Positions 17,150 to 26,423 are shown, counted from the stretch's first letter. The stretch: DNA of 64,000 bases from Flavobacteriia bacterium (GCA_011391075.1 JAABRF010000004.1:1-64000), one strand, 5' to 3'. The notes: generated from the letters alone by a model not told the origin. Made by a program: numbers and translations.

Positions 17150-18916
17150 ATGTATAAGATTCAGAAATATTTAAGTGTATTTTTTGTATGGGTTTATACC
17201 ATTGGCTTTGCTCAAGATTTTCAATTTACAGCCAAAGCCAGTAAAAACACCCTTGGGTTAAATCAAAGAGTCAGGGTAGAATATAGTGTCAATCAAAATG
17301 GAACGGATCATTTTAAAGCTCCCGATTTTAAAGGATTTAAAGTAGTTGCAGGACCTAGCACTTCTGTTAGTCAAAGTTTCATCAACGGGAAATCTTCCTA
17401 TTCTCAATCGTATATTTACTTTTTACAGCCTACTTCAAAGGGAAATTTCACTTTACAAGGAGCCAGTATTTCCTTTCAAGGTAAAGAATTTAAATCCAAT
17501 GGACTTACTTTTACTGTAACTGATCAAGTGGATGAAGCAAAGAATCCGAATGATCCCACAACTGCTGCACAACAAAATATTTTTCTTGCAGCCCATATTT
17601 CCAAAGAAAACCCCTACGTTGGTGAAGGTATTTACGTAGAGTATCGCCTGTATTTCAGTAATCGGATTGAATTTAACAATCCACAGTTTGGAGAAATGCC
17701 TAAATATGAAGGATTTTGGAATCAAGAGATACCTATTACGAATTACGACATACAAGTAGGTGATTACAAAGGGGAAAAAATGAATTTTTTCACGCTTAAA
17801 AAAACAGTTTTAATCCCTCAAAAATCAGGCAAATTAACCATAGACCCTATAGAAATTGATGTGGTGGTAGGAGTTCCAACCGGAAAAACTGATTTCTTTG
17901 GTTATCCATTAATCCAAAGGGTAAATCAACATTATACATCGGGTGTCAGATCAATTCAAATTAAAGCCTTACCAGAAACAGGAAAACCTGAAGATTATAC
18001 AGGTGCAGTAGGTAACTATTCTTTGTCGGTGAAAGCGAGTAAAAATTCATTGGGTTCGAATGAGTCCTCACAGGTAAATGTAAGTATCAATGGAACCGGT
18101 AATTTTAAATTGTTTGATTTGCCCACTTTGAAGGTTCCTGCCGAGTTGGAAGTATATGCTCCCGAACGTAAAGAAAATTTAAATACAACGCTTTCCGGAT
18201 TAAATGGAAGTATTACAGAAAGTTATGCCATTGTTGCAAATTATATGGGTAAGTATCTCATTCCGCCTGTTACTTTTTCTTATTTTAATCCAAAAGATGG
18301 TAAGTATCATAGTTTGAGTAGTGAAGAAATTGTTCTAGAAGTTGTTGGTGGAAATATTGTTGATACTACTGACTCATCCATGAATCACAAACAAAAAGTT
18401 CAAACCAAAGGTGGTGATTTCAGACACATCCATTCTGAAACCCAACTCGATCCTATTCAAAACAAAGATTTTTATGGTAGTTTGGTTTATTATTCACTTT
18501 TAGGGGTACCCTTTTTAGCCATTCCAGTTATAATTTTTATTGGGAAAAAGCGCAAAGAACGCGAAGCAGATACAGTTGGCAATAAATTACGGGCAGCAGA
18601 AAAAATGACCAAAAAGTATTTATCTGAAGCAGGAAAACATTTGGGAAATAAAGATTTATTTTATGAAGCTTTAGAAAAAGCATTGCATAATTTTCTCAAA
18701 GCTAAATTGAATATTGAAACGTCAGATATCAGTCAGGATAAAATTTCTATTTTATTGAGAGAAAAAGGAGTGAGCGATATGGCTATTCATAACTTTATCG
18801 AACTTCTCAATGATTGTAATTTTGCTCGTTTTACGCCTATGGTCAGAAGTGCCATGGAGGCAGAATTGGATAAAGCAGCTCAGGTTATTTTAAAAATCAA
18901 TACCGAACTAAAATAA
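17150..18916 (+). CDS. batD: BatD family protein
   Basis: The 588-residue protein has a signal peptide ending at IGFAQ (about residue 22), a long beta-rich periplasmic region of repeated Ig-like units (for example FTAKASKNTLGLNQRVRVEYS, repeated later as LSVKASKNSLGSNESSQVNVS), one transmembrane helix at about 440-465, and a cytoplasmic helical tail. This is the BatD (oxygen tolerance, DUF11-like) architecture. Bat proteins form a periplasm-facing complex in Bacteroidota and spirochaetes with VWA-domain partners BatA/B; the role is poorly defined. The frame opens at 17087, but ATG 17150 places the signal peptide correctly. batE follows by 97 bp. The usual moxR, batA and batB are not in the window. 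Confidence 0.88.
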   Translation: MYKIQKYLSVFFVWVYTIGFAQDFQFTAKASKNTLGLNQRVRVEYSVNQNGTDHFKAPDFKGFKVVAGPSTSVSQSFINGKSSYSQSYIYFLQPTSKGNFTLQGASISFQGKEFKSNGLTFTVTDQVDEAKNPNDPTTAAQQNIFLAAHISKENPYVGEGIYVEYRLYFSNRIEFNNPQFGEMPKYEGFWNQEIPITNYDIQVGDYKGEKMNFFTLKKTVLIPQKSGKLTIDPIEIDVVVGVPTGKTDFFGYPLIQRVNQHYTSGVRSIQIKALPETGKPEDYTGAVGNYSLSVKASKNSLGSNESSQVNVSINGTGNFKLFDLPTLKVPAELEVYAPERKENLNTTLSGLNGSITESYAIVANYMGKYLIPPVTFSYFNPKDGKYHSLSSEEIVLEVVGGNIVDTTDSSMNHKQKVQTKGGDFRHIHSETQLDPIQNKDFYGSLVYYSLLGVPFLAIPVIIFIGKKRKEREADTVGNKLRAAEKMTKKYLSEAGKHLGNKDLFYEALEKALHNFLKAKLNIETSDISQDKISILLREKGVSDMAIHNFIELLNDCNFARFTPMVRSAMEAELDKAAQVILKINTELK

Positions 18917-19013
18917 CCTCATAATATATTCCGTACGATTTCTTTTGCCAAAAGAATAAATGGTTTAACGCATGAATATCAAACACTTTATAAAATTTAA
19001 ATCAATTTCAAAG

Positions 19014-19772
19014 ATGAAGCAGTTCATCTTGTTTTTTTTCTTTTTAGCAACGCAGTTGCTTTGGTCGCAAAGTCCATCTCAAAGTTTTGAGCAAGGAAAT
19101 ACAGCCTATCGTAATGGTAAGTTTGATGAAGCGATTAACCAGTATTTGCTGGTAGAAAAAGCCGGTTTTAATTCTGCAGACTTATATTTTAATATGGGGA
19201 ATGCATTTTATAAATCCAATAAAATTGCGCCAAGTATCTATTATTATGAAAAAGCGCTATTGTTGGATCAGAACCATATTGATGCTCGTAACAACTTAGC
19301 TTTTGCTCAAAGGATGACGATTGATGTAATAGAACCAATGCCTAAAACTTTCTTCCAAAAAATAAATGAAACGATTATATATCCAATTTCATACAACGCC
19401 TGGGCTTGGATTTCTGTAATACTTGCCTTTGTGAGCGCAGGTTTTTTTATTGCTTATTATTTTTCTGATTATTCTCGAAATAAACGATTGTTTTTTGTTT
19501 CGACTTTTGTGATTTTAGGACTATTTTTATTGGCACTCAGTATGGGAATTAAAGCCAGACATCATTTTATAAATGACCAACCTGCAATCATTTTTAATCA
19601 GCAAGTTTCGGTTAAATCAGAACCCGGAACTGGTAATTCGGAATTATTTGTTTTGCATGAAGGCACTAAAGTTCAAGTGGTGAACCAAGAGAATCAATGG
19701 CTTAAAATCAGAATAGCCGATGGAAAAACCGGCTGGATTTTGAAGGATAAAGTTAAGTTGTTGAAATATTAA
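19014..19772 (+). CDS. batE: BatE-like TPR and SH3 domain protein
   Basis: The 252-residue protein has a signal peptide ending at LLWSQ, two to three TPR motifs (about 25-105, for example AYRNGKFDEAINQYLLVEKAG and YYEKALLLDQNHIDARNNLAFA), two transmembrane helices (about 130-155 and 160-185), and a C-terminal bacterial SH3 domain (about 195-250, with VSVKSEPGTGNSELFVLHEGT and GKTGWI). This is the BatE pattern, and it sits downstream of batD. The earlier in-frame ATG at 18972 adds 14 residues and is not used because 19014 gives a clean signal peptide. It is convergent with the histidine kinase gene, only 6 bp apart. Confidence 0.85.
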   Translation: MKQFILFFFFLATQLLWSQSPSQSFEQGNTAYRNGKFDEAINQYLLVEKAGFNSADLYFNMGNAFYKSNKIAPSIYYYEKALLLDQNHIDARNNLAFAQRMTIDVIEPMPKTFFQKINETIIYPISYNAWAWISVILAFVSAGFFIAYYFSDYSRNKRLFFVSTFVILGLFLLALSMGIKARHHFINDQPAIIFNQQVSVKSEPGTGNSELFVLHEGTKVQVVNQENQWLKIRIADGKTGWILKDKVKLLKY

Positions 19773-19778
19773 TTGTTT

Positions 19779-20825
19779 TTATTTCTGTAGCAAATTGGAT
19801 TCCAATGTAAAGCAAAATTTGGATCCTTTTCCTTTTTCACTAAATACGGAGACGTGTTCTTTATGCGCTTCTACGATGTGTTTTACAATGGAAAGGCCTA
19901 AGCCAGAACCGCCTTCTTCGCGTGAACGACTGGTGTCAACCCTATAAAAGCGTTCAAAAATTCTAGGTAAATGTTCGGGAGCTATGCCATCGCCTTCATC
20001 TTGTACACATACTTCAATTTTATAATTGTCAAGCACTTCAAATTTGACAATACAAATCCCTTTTTTCTTGCCATATTTGATGGCATTGGTAATTAAATTT
20101 TCCAATACTTGCTCAATACGTTGCTTGTCTGCATATACCAAAATAGGATAATATGACTTATCAAATGTCAATTTTACATCATTTTTCTTTGCATTGATTT
20201 CCATCATTTCAAAAACACTTTTAGTCAAAGCGACGATGTCAAATTCTTGAATATTCAGGAGAATTCTCTTGGCGTCGAGTTTGGAAATAAAGTCAAGATC
20301 TTCTACAATATTTACCAAACGATCTACATTTTTGGCAGCTTGTTTGAGGTATTTATCTCTTACTGTTTTGTCTTTAATGGCTCCATCCAAAAGCGTTAAA
20401 AGATAACCTTGTATTGAAAATAAGGGCGTTTTAAGTTCATGGGCAACATTACCCATAAATTCGCGCCTGTATTTGGCTTGTTCATTTAGGGATTCAATTT
20501 CAGTTATTTTTTCATGTGCAAATTTGCTGACCTCTTTGGAAAGCGTTTCCATATCGGATGTAATGGGTGTATTTTTCAAATCTTTAATATCAAGGAGAGA
20601 AACTTCCTGATATATTTTTTTAACCCTTTGATAAATAAATTTTTCTATTCGGTGTTGAATCAATAAGAAGCCAAGCACAAATAAAACCAGAATGCAACTA
20701 ATAATAAACCAAAATGAAAGTTCAGGTTTGAAGAAATGGCGAAATAAGAGCCCTAAGATAATAGCCAATACTGCCCATTGGGCAGATGTTTTAAGGGCAA
20801 AAGAGTATGATTTTTTAATCTTCAT
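19779..20825 (-). CDS. PhoR-like sensor histidine kinase
   Basis: The 348-residue kinase has two N-terminal transmembrane helices (about 12-30 and 35-55) with almost no periplasmic loop. A short linker and a HisKA domain follow, with the phosphorylated histidine in HELKTPLFSIQGY near residue 128, then a HATPase_c domain (N box NLITNAIKYGKK, G1 DEGDGIAP, F box FERFYRVD, G2 GSGLGLSIV). The lack of a periplasmic sensor is typical of PhoR kinases, which sense phosphate through the Pst transporter and PhoU. Those genes are not in this window, so the phosphate role is inferred from the PhoB-like partner and the repeats nearby. It follows the response regulator by 35 bp on the same strand. Confidence 0.88.
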   Translation of the reverse strand: MKIKKSYSFALKTSAQWAVLAIILGLLFRHFFKPELSFWFIISCILVLFVLGFLLIQHRIEKFIYQRVKKIYQEVSLLDIKDLKNTPITSDMETLSKEVSKFAHEKITEIESLNEQAKYRREFMGNVAHELKTPLFSIQGYLLTLLDGAIKDKTVRDKYLKQAAKNVDRLVNIVEDLDFISKLDAKRILLNIQEFDIVALTKSVFEMMEINAKKNDVKLTFDKSYYPILVYADKQRIEQVLENLITNAIKYGKKKGICIVKFEVLDNYKIEVCVQDEGDGIAPEHLPRIFERFYRVDTSRSREEGGSGLGLSIVKHIVEAHKEHVSVFSEKGKGSKFCFTLESNLLQK

Positions 20826-20860
20826 TTATCAAATTTCTTAGGAAGATTACAAAAATACGA

Positions 20861-21550
20861 TTATACTTTGTCAATGACAAACTTGTAACCAACTCCTTTA
20901 ATTGTTTTGAAATATTGATCTCCGATTTTTTTTCTCAACTTTCGGATGTGCACATCAATGGTGCGATCACCCACCACGACATTACTCCATACTTTGTTTA
21001 GAATTTCATCCCTTTTAAAAACATTTCCTGGACTACTGATCAGCAAGGTGAGCAATTCAAACTCTTTTTTGGGCAAAGCAATCACTTTATCATTAACTGT
21101 AACGGTATAAGAACCACTATCTACCATCAAAGTTCCGATGTTTTGAACTTTTTCAGAGTCTTCAACATCCCTTAATCTTCTGGTCAAAGCTTTGACTTTT
21201 TTAATTAAAAGTTTGGGTTTGATAGGTTTGGTTATATAGTCATCGGCACCGGCATCAAAACCTGCTGACTGAGAAAACTCTTCACTTCTGGCAGTAAAAA
21301 AAACGATGATGGTATCTTTAAAAGCATCCAAATCACGCAATTTTTCACATGTTTCAATCCCATCCATTTCTGGCATCATGATATCCAATAAAATGAGATG
21401 AGGAAGAAAGTTTCGCGCTTTTACGAGTGCTTCAACACCATTATTGGCTGTTTCTAATGTATATCCTTCATTGGATAAATTATAACCCACGATTTCCAAA
21501 ATATCAGGTTCGTCGTCTACCAATAATATTTTGATATCTTTTTTCTTCAT
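20861..21550 (-). CDS. OmpR/PhoB-family response regulator
   Basis: The 229-residue protein has a receiver domain (about 1-120) with the acidic pair near residues 11-12, the phosphorylated Asp in LILLDIMMPEMDG near residue 55, Thr in FFTARS and Lys in DDYITKPIK. A C-terminal winged-helix DNA-binding domain (about 135-228, with DEILNKVW, DRTIDVHIRKLRKKIG and TIKGVGYKF) follows. The receiver plus winged helix and the partner kinase resemble PhoB/PhoR. The gene is first in its operon; a TAATTTTG box lies on the minus strand at 21580-21573, and GGTAACA-type repeats lie just upstream of that promoter (21607-21624), which could give autoregulation. Confidence 0.9.
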   Translation of the reverse strand: MKKKDIKILLVDDEPDILEIVGYNLSNEGYTLETANNGVEALVKARNFLPHLILLDIMMPEMDGIETCEKLRDLDAFKDTIIVFFTARSEEFSQSAGFDAGADDYITKPIKPKLLIKKVKALTRRLRDVEDSEKVQNIGTLMVDSGSYTVTVNDKVIALPKKEFELLTLLISSPGNVFKRDEILNKVWSNVVVGDRTIDVHIRKLRKKIGDQYFKTIKGVGYKFVIDKV

Positions 21551-21572
21551 GGAGATATGATTATTTATTCCC

Positions 21573-21580
21573 CAAAATTA
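21573..21580 (-). promoter_or_regulatory. -7 element of the response regulator operon
   Basis: TAATTTTG on the minus strand fully matches TAnnTTTG, 22 bp before the start codon. A TTG lies 21 bp further upstream. Confidence 0.55.
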
Positions 21581-21606
21581 AGTAAACTTTGATAACGAAC
21601 GCAATG

Positions 21607-21624
21607 GGTAACAATAAATTAACA
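21607..21624 (+). promoter_or_regulatory. Candidate Pho box B1
   Basis: GGTAACA (21607-21613) and ATTAACA (21618-21624) are 7-bp direct repeats with 4 bp between, an 11-bp period. They lie about 27 bp upstream of the -7 box of the response regulator operon, in the reverse orientation to it. Confidence 0.45.
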
Positions 21625-21737
21625 TAGTAAAATTGGGTTGTTCCTTGTAATAACCTATTAAACGGGTCTTTTTGAGTTAAAATTATATTATTTGGGCTAT
21701 TTGTATTTACATATTGATAACATATTGTTTTTGAAAA

Positions 21738-21766
21738 AGTAGCAATCACATAAACTTGACTTAACA
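21738..21766 (+). promoter_or_regulatory. Candidate Pho box B2
   Basis: AGTAGCA (21738), CATAAAC (21749) and CTTAACA (21760) follow each other at 11-bp steps and end directly before the -33 region (CTG 21767-21769) of the lipoprotein/receptor operon. The first two units are degenerate. Confidence 0.35.
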
Positions 21767-21794
21767 CTGCGAATTTGGAATGCCTCTACATTTG
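21767..21794 (+). promoter_or_regulatory. Promoter of the lipoprotein/TonB receptor operon
   Basis: CTG (21767-21769), a 17-bp spacer and TACATTTG (21787-21794), which fully matches TAnnTTTG. The start codon at 21826 is 31 bp later. The weak -33 triplet fits an activator-dependent promoter. Confidence 0.5.
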
Positions 21795-21825
21795 TCGCAA
21801 TTATTTTAATCAAATTTTATCCAAA

Positions 21826-23025
21826 ATGAAAAATCTTTTCTTATCAGTATTTACAGCTTTGTCATTAGGTTTGTTGTTCACATCGTGCGGAGGCGGCGAT
21901 GATACTCCTGAAACTCCAGACCCACAATCCATAACCGGTGAAATAACTGCTAATACAACCTGGACCAATGATAGAATCTGGGTGCTTAATCAAAAAGTTG
22001 TTGTTAAAAGTGGTGTTACTTTGACTATTGAAGCAGGAACAATTATTAAAGGTAGTGAAGGTCAAGGTTCTTTAGCATCAGCTTTAGTAATTGCAAGAGG
22101 TGGTAAAATCATGGCAGAAGGTACTGCTAGTGAACCCATTATCTTCACTTCAATCAACGATAATATAGCTGTTGGTCAAACAGCAGGGACCAATCTAACG
22201 GCAGCCGATAACGGTTTATGGGGCGGATTGTTAATCATGGGAAATGCTAAAGGTTCATTTACAGGTGATGTTTCAGAATTTAATATTGAAGGCATTCCTG
22301 CAAGTGATTCTTTCGGATTATACGGAGGAACAAATGATGCCGATAATTCAGGCGTTTTAAAATATGTCTCTATTCGTCACGGTGGTGCTGAAATTGGAGA
22401 AGGAAATGAAATAAACGGTTTGACCTTAGGATGTGTAGGTAGCGGTACTGTTATTCAAAATATTGAAGTAGTTGCAAACTATGATGATGGGATTGAATTT
22501 TTTGGAGGAACTGTTAGCGTTACTAATGCCTTAGTATGGTCGGTAGGTGATGATGGTTTGGATATTGATCAAGCTTATTCAGGAACCATTACCAATGCTA
22601 TGGTTATTCAAGGAACAACTTCTCAAAGTGGTTTGGAAATTGATGGTAGAGAAGGAGCTTTGGAAAGAGCATTTACGATTGATAAATTAACTTTAAAAGG
22701 AAATTCTAGTGCATCTAAAATTGCAGAATACAAATCCAAAGCTTATGGTATTACTAAAAATGTATATGCTTACGGATGGTCTGCAACTTCAACTATCAAG
22801 ATTTCTGATGTTGTATCTTCTGATAACTTTGTAGCTGGAAACCTCGATTTTATCAATTGGCAATTGACGCTTGCCTCAGGTGCTACCTTGGCAAGTACAT
22901 TATCCAATTCATTCAACGCAACTTTTGCAACCGATATTGCTTTTAGTACGGTTGTTACACCATCTACAGGTGCAGATGCTACTGCATTCAATTGGACTTA
23001 TGCGAAATCAAAATCAGCTTTTTAA
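21826..23025 (+). CDS. Outer-surface lipoprotein paired with a TonB receptor, probable beta-helix
   Basis: The 399-residue protein starts with a lipoprotein signal peptide whose lipobox is FTSC, followed by GGGDD. The body is rich in G, T, S, I and V with spaced turns (VVVKSGVTLTIEAGTIIKG, YVSIRHGGAEIG, IEVVANYDDGIEFFGGTVSV, LVWSVGDDGLDID), suggesting a right-handed parallel beta-helix. Similar proteins in Flavobacteriia are often labelled multidrug transporter, which is not supported by the sequence since there are no transmembrane helices after the signal. It precedes a TonB receptor by 80 bp on the same strand and is divergent from the PhoB/PhoR-like pair. A role in capturing a phosphorus compound at the cell surface is plausible but inferred. 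The frame opens at 21775; ATG 21826 fits the signal peptide. Confidence 0.8.
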   Translation: MKNLFLSVFTALSLGLLFTSCGGGDDTPETPDPQSITGEITANTTWTNDRIWVLNQKVVVKSGVTLTIEAGTIIKGSEGQGSLASALVIARGGKIMAEGTASEPIIFTSINDNIAVGQTAGTNLTAADNGLWGGLLIMGNAKGSFTGDVSEFNIEGIPASDSFGLYGGTNDADNSGVLKYVSIRHGGAEIGEGNEINGLTLGCVGSGTVIQNIEVVANYDDGIEFFGGTVSVTNALVWSVGDDGLDIDQAYSGTITNAMVIQGTTSQSGLEIDGREGALERAFTIDKLTLKGNSSASKIAEYKSKAYGITKNVYAYGWSATSTIKISDVVSSDNFVAGNLDFINWQLTLASGATLASTLSNSFNATFATDIAFSTVVTPSTGADATAFNWTYAKSKSAF

Positions 23026-23047
23026 TATAGATTCCATTTAAACGCTT

Positions 23048-23077
23048 TAATTGCTCGCTTTTTTAGGCGGGCAATTA
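23048..23077 (+). terminator. Intercistronic hairpin between lipoprotein and receptor genes
   Basis: TAATTGC (23048-23054) pairs with GCAATTA (23071-23077), with extra CGC/GCG pairing inside and no long T run afterwards. It may terminate partly or protect the upstream mRNA, giving more lipoprotein than receptor. Confidence 0.5.
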
Positions 23078-23105
23078 TTGTTATAATTATTTTACTATTT
23101 TTCAC

Positions 23106-25925
23106 ATGTTTAAAACTATTATTTTTAGTGCACTTTTCTTTTTGTCATTTTTTTCAAATGCTCAAAACGGAAAAATTTCCGGTGTTATCAAAGATGGGGA
23201 GTTTAATGATGTATTGCCATTTGCTAATGTTGTAGTTAAAGGTACAGAAATGGGAGCTACAAGTGATTTTGAAGGGGCATACGATCTAACTATTGCGCCG
23301 GGAACCTATACTTTGGTGTTTTCTTTTTTAGGATATCAAAACATGGAGATTACGGATGTGAAGGTTATAGCCAATCAAACTCAAGAACTCAATGTAACGC
23401 TTTTGCCTGAATCAAATCAATTGCAAGAAGTGATATTAACAGTCAATGTTGCCCGAAATTCAGAAGCTTCGTTAATCAAAACACAACGTCAATCGGTAAA
23501 TGTAATGAATGGTATTTCTGCAGAAGGATTGAATAAAACCAGTGCAGGTAATGTTGCAGCAGCTGTCAAAAGCATACCTGGTGTATCTGTACAAGGAGAT
23601 AAATATGTTTTTGTTCGAGGATTGGGTGATCGTTATACCAAAACGATACTCAACGGCGTGGATATTCCCGGATTAGATCCCGATAGAAATACGTTGCAGA
23701 TGGATATTTTTCCAACCAATATTTTAGATCAAGTTCAAGTGGTCAAATCTGCAACAGCCGATTTGGATGCCGATTTTACAGGTGGCATGGTCAATATTAT
23801 AACTAAAGACTTTCCTGCCAGCAAAACGACAACTTTTTCTATAGGCACATCCTATAAGCCAACGGTTCACTTTAACGATAAATTTTTACAATATAAGCAT
23901 GCTGCAACTGATTTTTTGGGTTTAGATGATGGCTCACGAAAACTACCGATCAGCAGAAATACTGATATTCCCGGTCCTTACGCTCAAGATGCTCGATTGT
24001 ATGAAATTACAAAGTCTTTTGACCCTGAATTAAAAGCAAAATCTGGAAATGCAAATCCCGATTTTTCTTTATCTTTTTCAATGGGCAATCAAAAAGAGGT
24101 GAAAAAAGGCAAGTTGGGATACTTGCTTTCAGTAGGTTATAAAAATTACACTGAATTTAATGAGAATTTTGAAAGAGGAAATTACATGAAAAATTCTGAT
24201 AGAAGCGTTTATGAATTGGATATAAAAAACATTCAAAACGGTGATTTGGGTACCAAAGGCGTTTTGTTGAATGGACTTTTTGGGTTGAGTTATAAAACTG
24301 AGAAAAGCAAGTATAGTTTGAATTTACTACACATTCAAAACGGAGAATCCAACGCATCTTATGCACATAAATACGAATATTTTTCCAATACAATTGAAAT
24401 TTTTAGCGATTACTTGGATTACAATCAACGCAGTATTTCCAACTTACAATTGTCAGGAAAACACACCAATACGGATGCCAGTTGGATTACAGAATGGACT
24501 ATTTCCCCAACCTATTCCAGTATTCAAGATAAGGATGTACGTTATACTCCATTTGAATATACTTCATCGGGTCAATATGCAATTACACCCAGTGGTGCAG
24601 GCGCGCCTCGTAGAATTTGGAGAAATTTGACAGAGATAAATACCGTTGCCAAAGTGGACTTTACCCGTAAACATCTATTATTTGGAAAAGAATCCAAATT
24701 GAAATTTGGTACAAAAGCAACTTTTAAAACGAGAGATTTTAGTGTTGACCAATATTTTATTGCTATTTATAATTCATCTGGGACAACTTTTGGTGGAGAT
24801 GCAGATGCTATTTTAGCGGAAGAAAATCTATGGAATGTTGGTGCATCAGAAGGTAGCTATATAAAAGGAAATTATGAACCCACCAATACATTTACTGCTT
24901 TTAATACGAATATAGCAGCTTATGTCTCTGAAGAATTCAATATGAATGAAAGATTGAAAGCTATTTTAGGGGTTCGATTGGAAAAATTTGATCAGTATTA
25001 TGATGGTCAAAACAACCAAGGTACCATAGTGCTTGACAATGAGAAAACGATGGATCAGTTGAACGTTTTTCCATCTGCCAACTTGATTTATAAACTCAAT
25101 GATAAAACCAATTTGAGAATGTCGTATTACATAGCAACAGCACGACCTTCTTTCAAAGAAACCTCGATTGCTCAAATATATGATCCATTGACCAATTTGA
25201 CTTATAATGGAAATTTGGATTTAGTTCCTTCTTTGATTCAAAATGCAGATGTTAGATATGAGTGGTTTAGCAGTGATAGCGAATTGATTGCGTTGAGTGG
25301 ATTCTTCAAATCCTTTCAAAACCCAATTGAGCTCACCTTTTACAGTGCATCAGCACCGGGAAATACCCAACATAGAAACATTGGCGAAGCCATGGTTTAT
25401 GGTGGAGAAATTGAACTCAGACAAAATTTTGATTTTATAGCCGATCAACTTAAAAACTTGGATTTGAATGTTAATTTTTCTTACATACAATCAATTCAGG
25501 AAATGGATAAAAGTCCCAATGGGGAGTATGAATCCAAATTAGCCAACTTGAGAGATGGAGAAACGATGAAAGATACCCGAACGCTTCAAGGACAATCACC
25601 TTATTTATTGAATGTGGTTTTAGGATATAACAGCTCTGAAAAGGGCTGGGATTCCAATTTGGCTTACAATATACAAGGAAAGACATTGGAAATAGTCGGT
25701 TTAGGTGTAATTCCAGATGTTTATACCTTGCCTTACAATAGTTTGAATTTCAATTTGAGTAAAAGTTTTGGAAACGATGCTAAATCGGCTATTAAGCTTC
25801 AATTCAATAATATTTTAAATGAAGAAAAAACAAGCGTATTCCAATCGTATGAAGCTAAAGACCAAATTTTTTCAAGGAGAAAAGATGGTATTAGTTTTGG
25901 GTTAACATACAGTTATAAGTTTTAA
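23106..25925 (+). CDS. TonB-dependent receptor paired with the lipoprotein
   Basis: The 939-residue outer-membrane receptor has a signal peptide ending at FFSNAQ, a CarboxypepD_reg-like domain (about 22-105, with ATSDFEGAYDLTIAPGTYTL), a plug (about 120-240, with AVKSIPGVSVQGDKYVFVRG and DADFTGGMVNIITK) and a barrel to the C-terminal YKF. It is not a SusC type and no SusD is present. The upstream lipoprotein and the divergent PhoB/PhoR-like pair suggest a phosphorus-related substrate, as for the receptor at 3422, but the two receptors differ in length and plug sequence. A strong terminator follows. Confidence 0.9.
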   Translation: MFKTIIFSALFFLSFFSNAQNGKISGVIKDGEFNDVLPFANVVVKGTEMGATSDFEGAYDLTIAPGTYTLVFSFLGYQNMEITDVKVIANQTQELNVTLLPESNQLQEVILTVNVARNSEASLIKTQRQSVNVMNGISAEGLNKTSAGNVAAAVKSIPGVSVQGDKYVFVRGLGDRYTKTILNGVDIPGLDPDRNTLQMDIFPTNILDQVQVVKSATADLDADFTGGMVNIITKDFPASKTTTFSIGTSYKPTVHFNDKFLQYKHAATDFLGLDDGSRKLPISRNTDIPGPYAQDARLYEITKSFDPELKAKSGNANPDFSLSFSMGNQKEVKKGKLGYLLSVGYKNYTEFNENFERGNYMKNSDRSVYELDIKNIQNGDLGTKGVLLNGLFGLSYKTEKSKYSLNLLHIQNGESNASYAHKYEYFSNTIEIFSDYLDYNQRSISNLQLSGKHTNTDASWITEWTISPTYSSIQDKDVRYTPFEYTSSGQYAITPSGAGAPRRIWRNLTEINTVAKVDFTRKHLLFGKESKLKFGTKATFKTRDFSVDQYFIAIYNSSGTTFGGDADAILAEENLWNVGASEGSYIKGNYEPTNTFTAFNTNIAAYVSEEFNMNERLKAILGVRLEKFDQYYDGQNNQGTIVLDNEKTMDQLNVFPSANLIYKLNDKTNLRMSYYIATARPSFKETSIAQIYDPLTNLTYNGNLDLVPSLIQNADVRYEWFSSDSELIALSGFFKSFQNPIELTFYSASAPGNTQHRNIGEAMVYGGEIELRQNFDFIADQLKNLDLNVNFSYIQSIQEMDKSPNGEYESKLANLRDGETMKDTRTLQGQSPYLLNVVLGYNSSEKGWDSNLAYNIQGKTLEIVGLGVIPDVYTLPYNSLNFNLSKSFGNDAKSAIKLQFNNILNEEKTSVFQSYEAKDQIFSRRKDGISFGLTYSYKF

Positions 25926-25941
25926 CTGAGAACTAAAACCA

Positions 25942-25979
25942 AAAAAACCTCAATTCTAATACAAGAATTGAGGTTTTTT
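25942..25979. terminator. Bidirectional terminator
   Basis: Arms 25942-25957 and 25964-25979 (CCTCAATTCT/AGAATTGAGG plus A6/T6) are perfectly complementary over 16 bp around a 6-nt loop. It separates the convergent receptor and YwqK-like genes. Confidence 0.92.
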
Positions 25980-25995
25980 GCTTCAAAAGAATGTG

Positions 25996-26349
25996 TTATT
26001 TTTGAGCTAAATAGTCTGATTTAGTCCATAAATTGTATTGAACCAACTTATTGGCTTGGAATACAACTTCTTTTAAAGAATCTTGATTCCAGAACAACCA
26101 GGTACCAACTTTCATTCCATTTTCGTATTCGCCTTGAACCAACACAATACCATCTTCATCATACATGACCCAATGACCTTCTAATTGGTTGTCAGCATTG
26201 AAATATCCATGCGTTTTAACTTGTCCATTGTCGTAATAGGAAGTCATTTCTGTGCTAGTTTTACTTTTTTTTATCTCTTTAGTTGTTTCTTGGCTAATGG
26301 CATTTGTAAAAACAAATAAAAAGACCAAACTTAAGATTATATTTTTCAT
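25996..26349 (-). CDS. Exported YwqK/MORN-repeat-like protein
   Basis: The 117-residue protein has a signal peptide ending at NAISQ (about residue 20) and two to three MORN-like repeats typical of the YwqK family (YYDNGQVKTHGYFNADNQLEG, YDEDGIVLVQGEYENGMKVG and TWLFWNQDSLKEVVF). Databases call this family a toxin-antitoxin antitoxin, but no toxin partner is next to it and the protein is secreted, so that label should not be trusted here. A full TACTTTTG box is on the minus strand at 26431-26424. The array of GGTAACA-type repeats at 26440-26490 lies just upstream of this promoter, so the gene may be phosphate-regulated. Confidence 0.75.
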   Translation of the reverse strand: MKNIILSLVFLFVFTNAISQETTKEIKKSKTSTEMTSYYDNGQVKTHGYFNADNQLEGHWVMYDEDGIVLVQGEYENGMKVGTWLFWNQDSLKEVVFQANKLVQYNLWTKSDYLAQK

Positions 26350-26423
26350 GATTTAAACTATTTAAAAGGTTTATTTTTAAGGATGTAATGGATTGATATT
26401 AATTTATTCCCATAAATACTATA

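Noticed and set aside
21826-23025. Multidrug transporter
   Set aside because: Similar proteins often carry this label, but after its lipoprotein signal the protein has no transmembrane helices.
25996-26349. A toxin-antitoxin system at the YwqK-like gene
   Set aside because: The family name is historical; the protein has a signal peptide and no toxin gene is adjacent.
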